Below, piece by piece: positions 5,902 through 7,122 of a stretch of 7,122 bases of DNA. Made by a program: the position numbers and the translations under genes. Each line of letters starts with the position of its first letter. Within the stretch, counting starts at the first letter, position 1. The DNA comes from Chloroflexota bacterium (GTDB taxonomy: Bacteria; Chloroflexota; Limnocylindria; Limnocylindrales; Limnocylindraceae), in contig JAEMRB010000053.1 in NCBI GenBank assembly GCA_016463555.1, forward strand, positions 1-7,122, in the 5' to 3' direction. The notes under the pieces are model-generated. The model saw only the letters and a program-made list of their open reading frames with translations. It was not told the origin of the DNA and made no database searches.

Positions 5902-6805
5902 CGACCTGCGCGGCGGTGGCGCAACGCCTGGGGCGTTGCATATCGTCTCCACCCCGATCGGTAATCTCGCCGATCTCACGCCGCGTGCAGCGGCGGTGCT
6001 TCGCGAGGTTGGACTGATCGTTGCCGAAGACACGCGTGTCTCTCGCCCGCTCCTCGCCAGCATTGGCGTGCAGACAGAGGTGACGGCCCTTCCAGGTTTC
6101 GATGAGGCCGACCGAGTTGCGCCGATCATCGCCCGGCTGCAGTCTGGCACCGCTGTCGCGCTGATCAGCGACGCTGGCACGCCACTAATTAGTGACCCAG
6201 GGGGAACGCTCGTTGCCGCTGCGGTCGCTGCAGGGATCCGTGTGATCCCTATCCCCGGCGCATCCGCACTCCTCGCGGCGGTCGTCGCAGCGGGCGTCAC
6301 CGGCCCACGCTGGTCATTTGAAGGTTTCCTGCCGCGGAGTGGCGTCGACCGAACCAAGGTTCTTGGTGCCATCGCCTCTGATGAGCGCGGCACCGTGATC
6401 TATGAGGCGGGGCCGCGTGTGGCCGCGACACTGGTTGATCTGGCGCGCGTTTGCGGCGACGACCGACTTGGTGCCCTCTGTCGCGAGCTCACCAAGTTGC
6501 ATGAGGAGATTCGCCGCGGCACCCTCGGCCAACTCGCAGCGGCGGTGAGCGCGGGAGAGATCGATGCGCGCGGTGAGTTCGTCATCGTTGTCGGTGCGCA
6601 GGCGGCCGCAGATCTACCTGACACCGATGATCCCGAGGGCCCATATGCGGCAGCACTCGAACTTGTGGGGCGCGCTGTGACGGCGGGTGAGTCGCGCAGC
6701 GCGGCGATTCGACGTATCGCCACCCTGTGGGGGCTTGAACGTCGACGCCTCTGGAACCTCGCCCATGACGACGCGGCGCCAGAGAGCGTCGACGACGAGC
6801 GCTAG
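5855..6805 (+). CDS. rsmI: 16S rRNA (cytidine1402-2'-O)-methyltransferase RsmI
   Basis: RsmI methylates the ribose of C1402 in the 16S rRNA decoding centre using S-adenosylmethionine. Numbered from GTG 5855, the product (316 residues) shows IVSTPIGNLADLT (30-42), VAEDTR (56-61), LISDAGTPLISDPG (103-116), PIPGASALL and FEGFLPR (155-161), typical of the SAM-dependent tetrapyrrole-methylase fold of this family. The C-terminal ESRSAAIRRIATLWGLERRRL matches the small helical domain of RsmI. The start is uncertain. GTG 5855 overlaps nadE by 47 bases and follows a G-rich tract; TTG 5894 and TTG 5936 would give 303 and 289 residues, the last closest to the usual length of about 285. I keep GTG as the commoner start codon, with a purine tract upstream. 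The TAG stop overlaps the ssb stop on the other strand. The family call is firm. Confidence 0.93.
   Translation: MGATISTLGGARSLTDDLRGGGATPGALHIVSTPIGNLADLTPRAAAVLREVGLIVAEDTRVSRPLLASIGVQTEVTALPGFDEADRVAPIIARLQSGTAVALISDAGTPLISDPGGTLVAAAVAAGIRVIPIPGASALLAAVVAAGVTGPRWSFEGFLPRSGVDRTKVLGAIASDERGTVIYEAGPRVAATLVDLARVCGDDRLGALCRELTKLHEEIRRGTLGQLAAAVSAGEIDARGEFVIVVGAQAAADLPDTDDPEGPYAAALELVGRAVTAGESRSAAIRRIATLWGLERRRLWNLAHDDAAPESVDDER
6802..6805. other. Shared CTAG: overlapping stop codons of convergent rsmI and ssb
   Basis: The palindrome CTAG supplies TAG on the plus strand (6803-6805, rsmI) and TAG on the minus strand (6804-6802, ssb). The coding regions therefore overlap by four bases tail to tail, and each transcript must end inside the other gene. 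Confidence 0.85.
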
Positions 6806-7122
6806 GCGCGAACTGGCGCGATCTCCTCGCCGTACTCGGCCTCACCGAGATCAGTCGGCTCTGACCCTTGTGCCACCGGGTCACCGGACTGCGGCTTTGG
6901 ACCGAGGAACTCCAGGCGATTCACGATCACCTCGGTCATCCAGCGGCGCGACCCTTCGCTCTCCCACTCGTGGGTCTTAAGGCGGCCATCAATGCTCACG
7001 AGCGATCCCGCCTGCAGATGGGCTGCGGCAATCTCGGCGAGCTTCTCCCAGAAGACGAGACGGTGAAACTCTGTGTACTCCTCGCCGCCGCGGAAGTCAT
7101 GGGTTGCGACGCTCCCCACCGC
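6802..7122 (-). CDS. ssb: Single-stranded DNA-binding protein (partial, N-terminus beyond right edge)
   Basis: SSB coats single-stranded DNA in replication, recombination and repair. The frame is open through the right edge, and the 106 residues present begin inside the OB fold (AVGSVATHDFRGGEEYTEFH), followed by HRLVFWEKLAEIAAAHLQAG, GSLVSIDGRLKTHEWES and a final strand VIVNRLEFLG, all family-typical. About 40 N-terminal residues should lie outside, so the GTG at 7119 is probably an internal valine codon, not the start. The tail after the fold is short (about 30 residues) and ends EYGEEIAPVRA, without the canonical acidic DDDIPF-like tip that recruits partner proteins. The TAG stop at 6804-6802 overlaps the rsmI stop, leaving no intergenic space for a terminator. 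It may be the main SSB or a paralogue. Confidence 0.9.
   Translation of the reverse strand, partial: AVGSVATHDFRGGEEYTEFHRLVFWEKLAEIAAAHLQAGSLVSIDGRLKTHEWESEGSRRWMTEVIVNRLEFLGPKPQSGDPVAQGSEPTDLGEAEYGEEIAPVRA

Noticed and set aside
5803..6393. 196-codon minus-strand open frame across nadE and rsmI
   Set aside because: It is Ser/Arg/Pro-rich low-complexity translation opposite two well-conserved genes.
7117..7119. GTG as the true start of SSB
   Set aside because: Starting there would remove the first part of the OB fold, and the frame stays open to the window edge, so the gene is cut by the window.

Overview
The window is a dense, high-GC stretch of ordinary bacterial chromosome. I see no tRNA, rRNA, CRISPR array, insertion sequence or phage gene. 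Intact lipoprotein-type transport, de novo NAD synthesis, aconitase, RsmI and SSB point to a free-living bacterium. GTG starts and tight packing fit Chloroflexota or Actinomycetota. A streamlined freshwater or soil Chloroflexota is my best guess, at low confidence because no marker gene settles it.

Layout. Bases 1-1487 (minus) are the N-terminal 495 codons of an AcnA/IRP1-type aconitase that runs off the left edge just before its second and third Fe-S cysteines. A 164-base divergent intergenic region (1488-1651) separates it from a rightward block: a NUDIX hydrolase (1652-2086), a 108-base leader with a hairpin, a family 5 extracytoplasmic solute-binding lipoprotein (2195-4123), a nitrilase-fold glutaminase (4130-5029), an NAD+ synthetase nadE (5038-5901) and rsmI (5855-6805). 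From the lipoprotein to rsmI the gaps are 6 and 8 bases and then an overlap, so these four genes are very likely one operon. At the right edge, ssb (6802-7122, minus, 5' end outside) converges on rsmI, and the two stop codons share the palindrome CTAG.

How the genes fit together. The glutaminase and nadE look like the two halves of a glutamine-dependent NAD+ synthetase, encoded as separate adjacent proteins rather than as the common fusion. They would convert nicotinate adenine dinucleotide, ATP and glutamine to NAD+. The lipoprotein just upstream has no permease or ATPase genes beside it, so its substrate and its link to NAD synthesis are open. The NUDIX enzyme cleaves nucleoside diphosphate-linked compounds and may or may not be co-transcribed. 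RsmI (16S rRNA methylation), SSB (DNA replication and repair) and aconitase (TCA cycle) are housekeeping genes.

I do not see a clearly new biological system. The points most worth a second look are the split NAD synthetase paired with an orphan solute-binding protein, an SSB C-terminus without the usual DDDIPF-like tip, a roughly 125-residue insertion in the solute-binding protein, a 5'-leader hairpin, and TAG as the stop codon in five of the six genes whose ends are visible.
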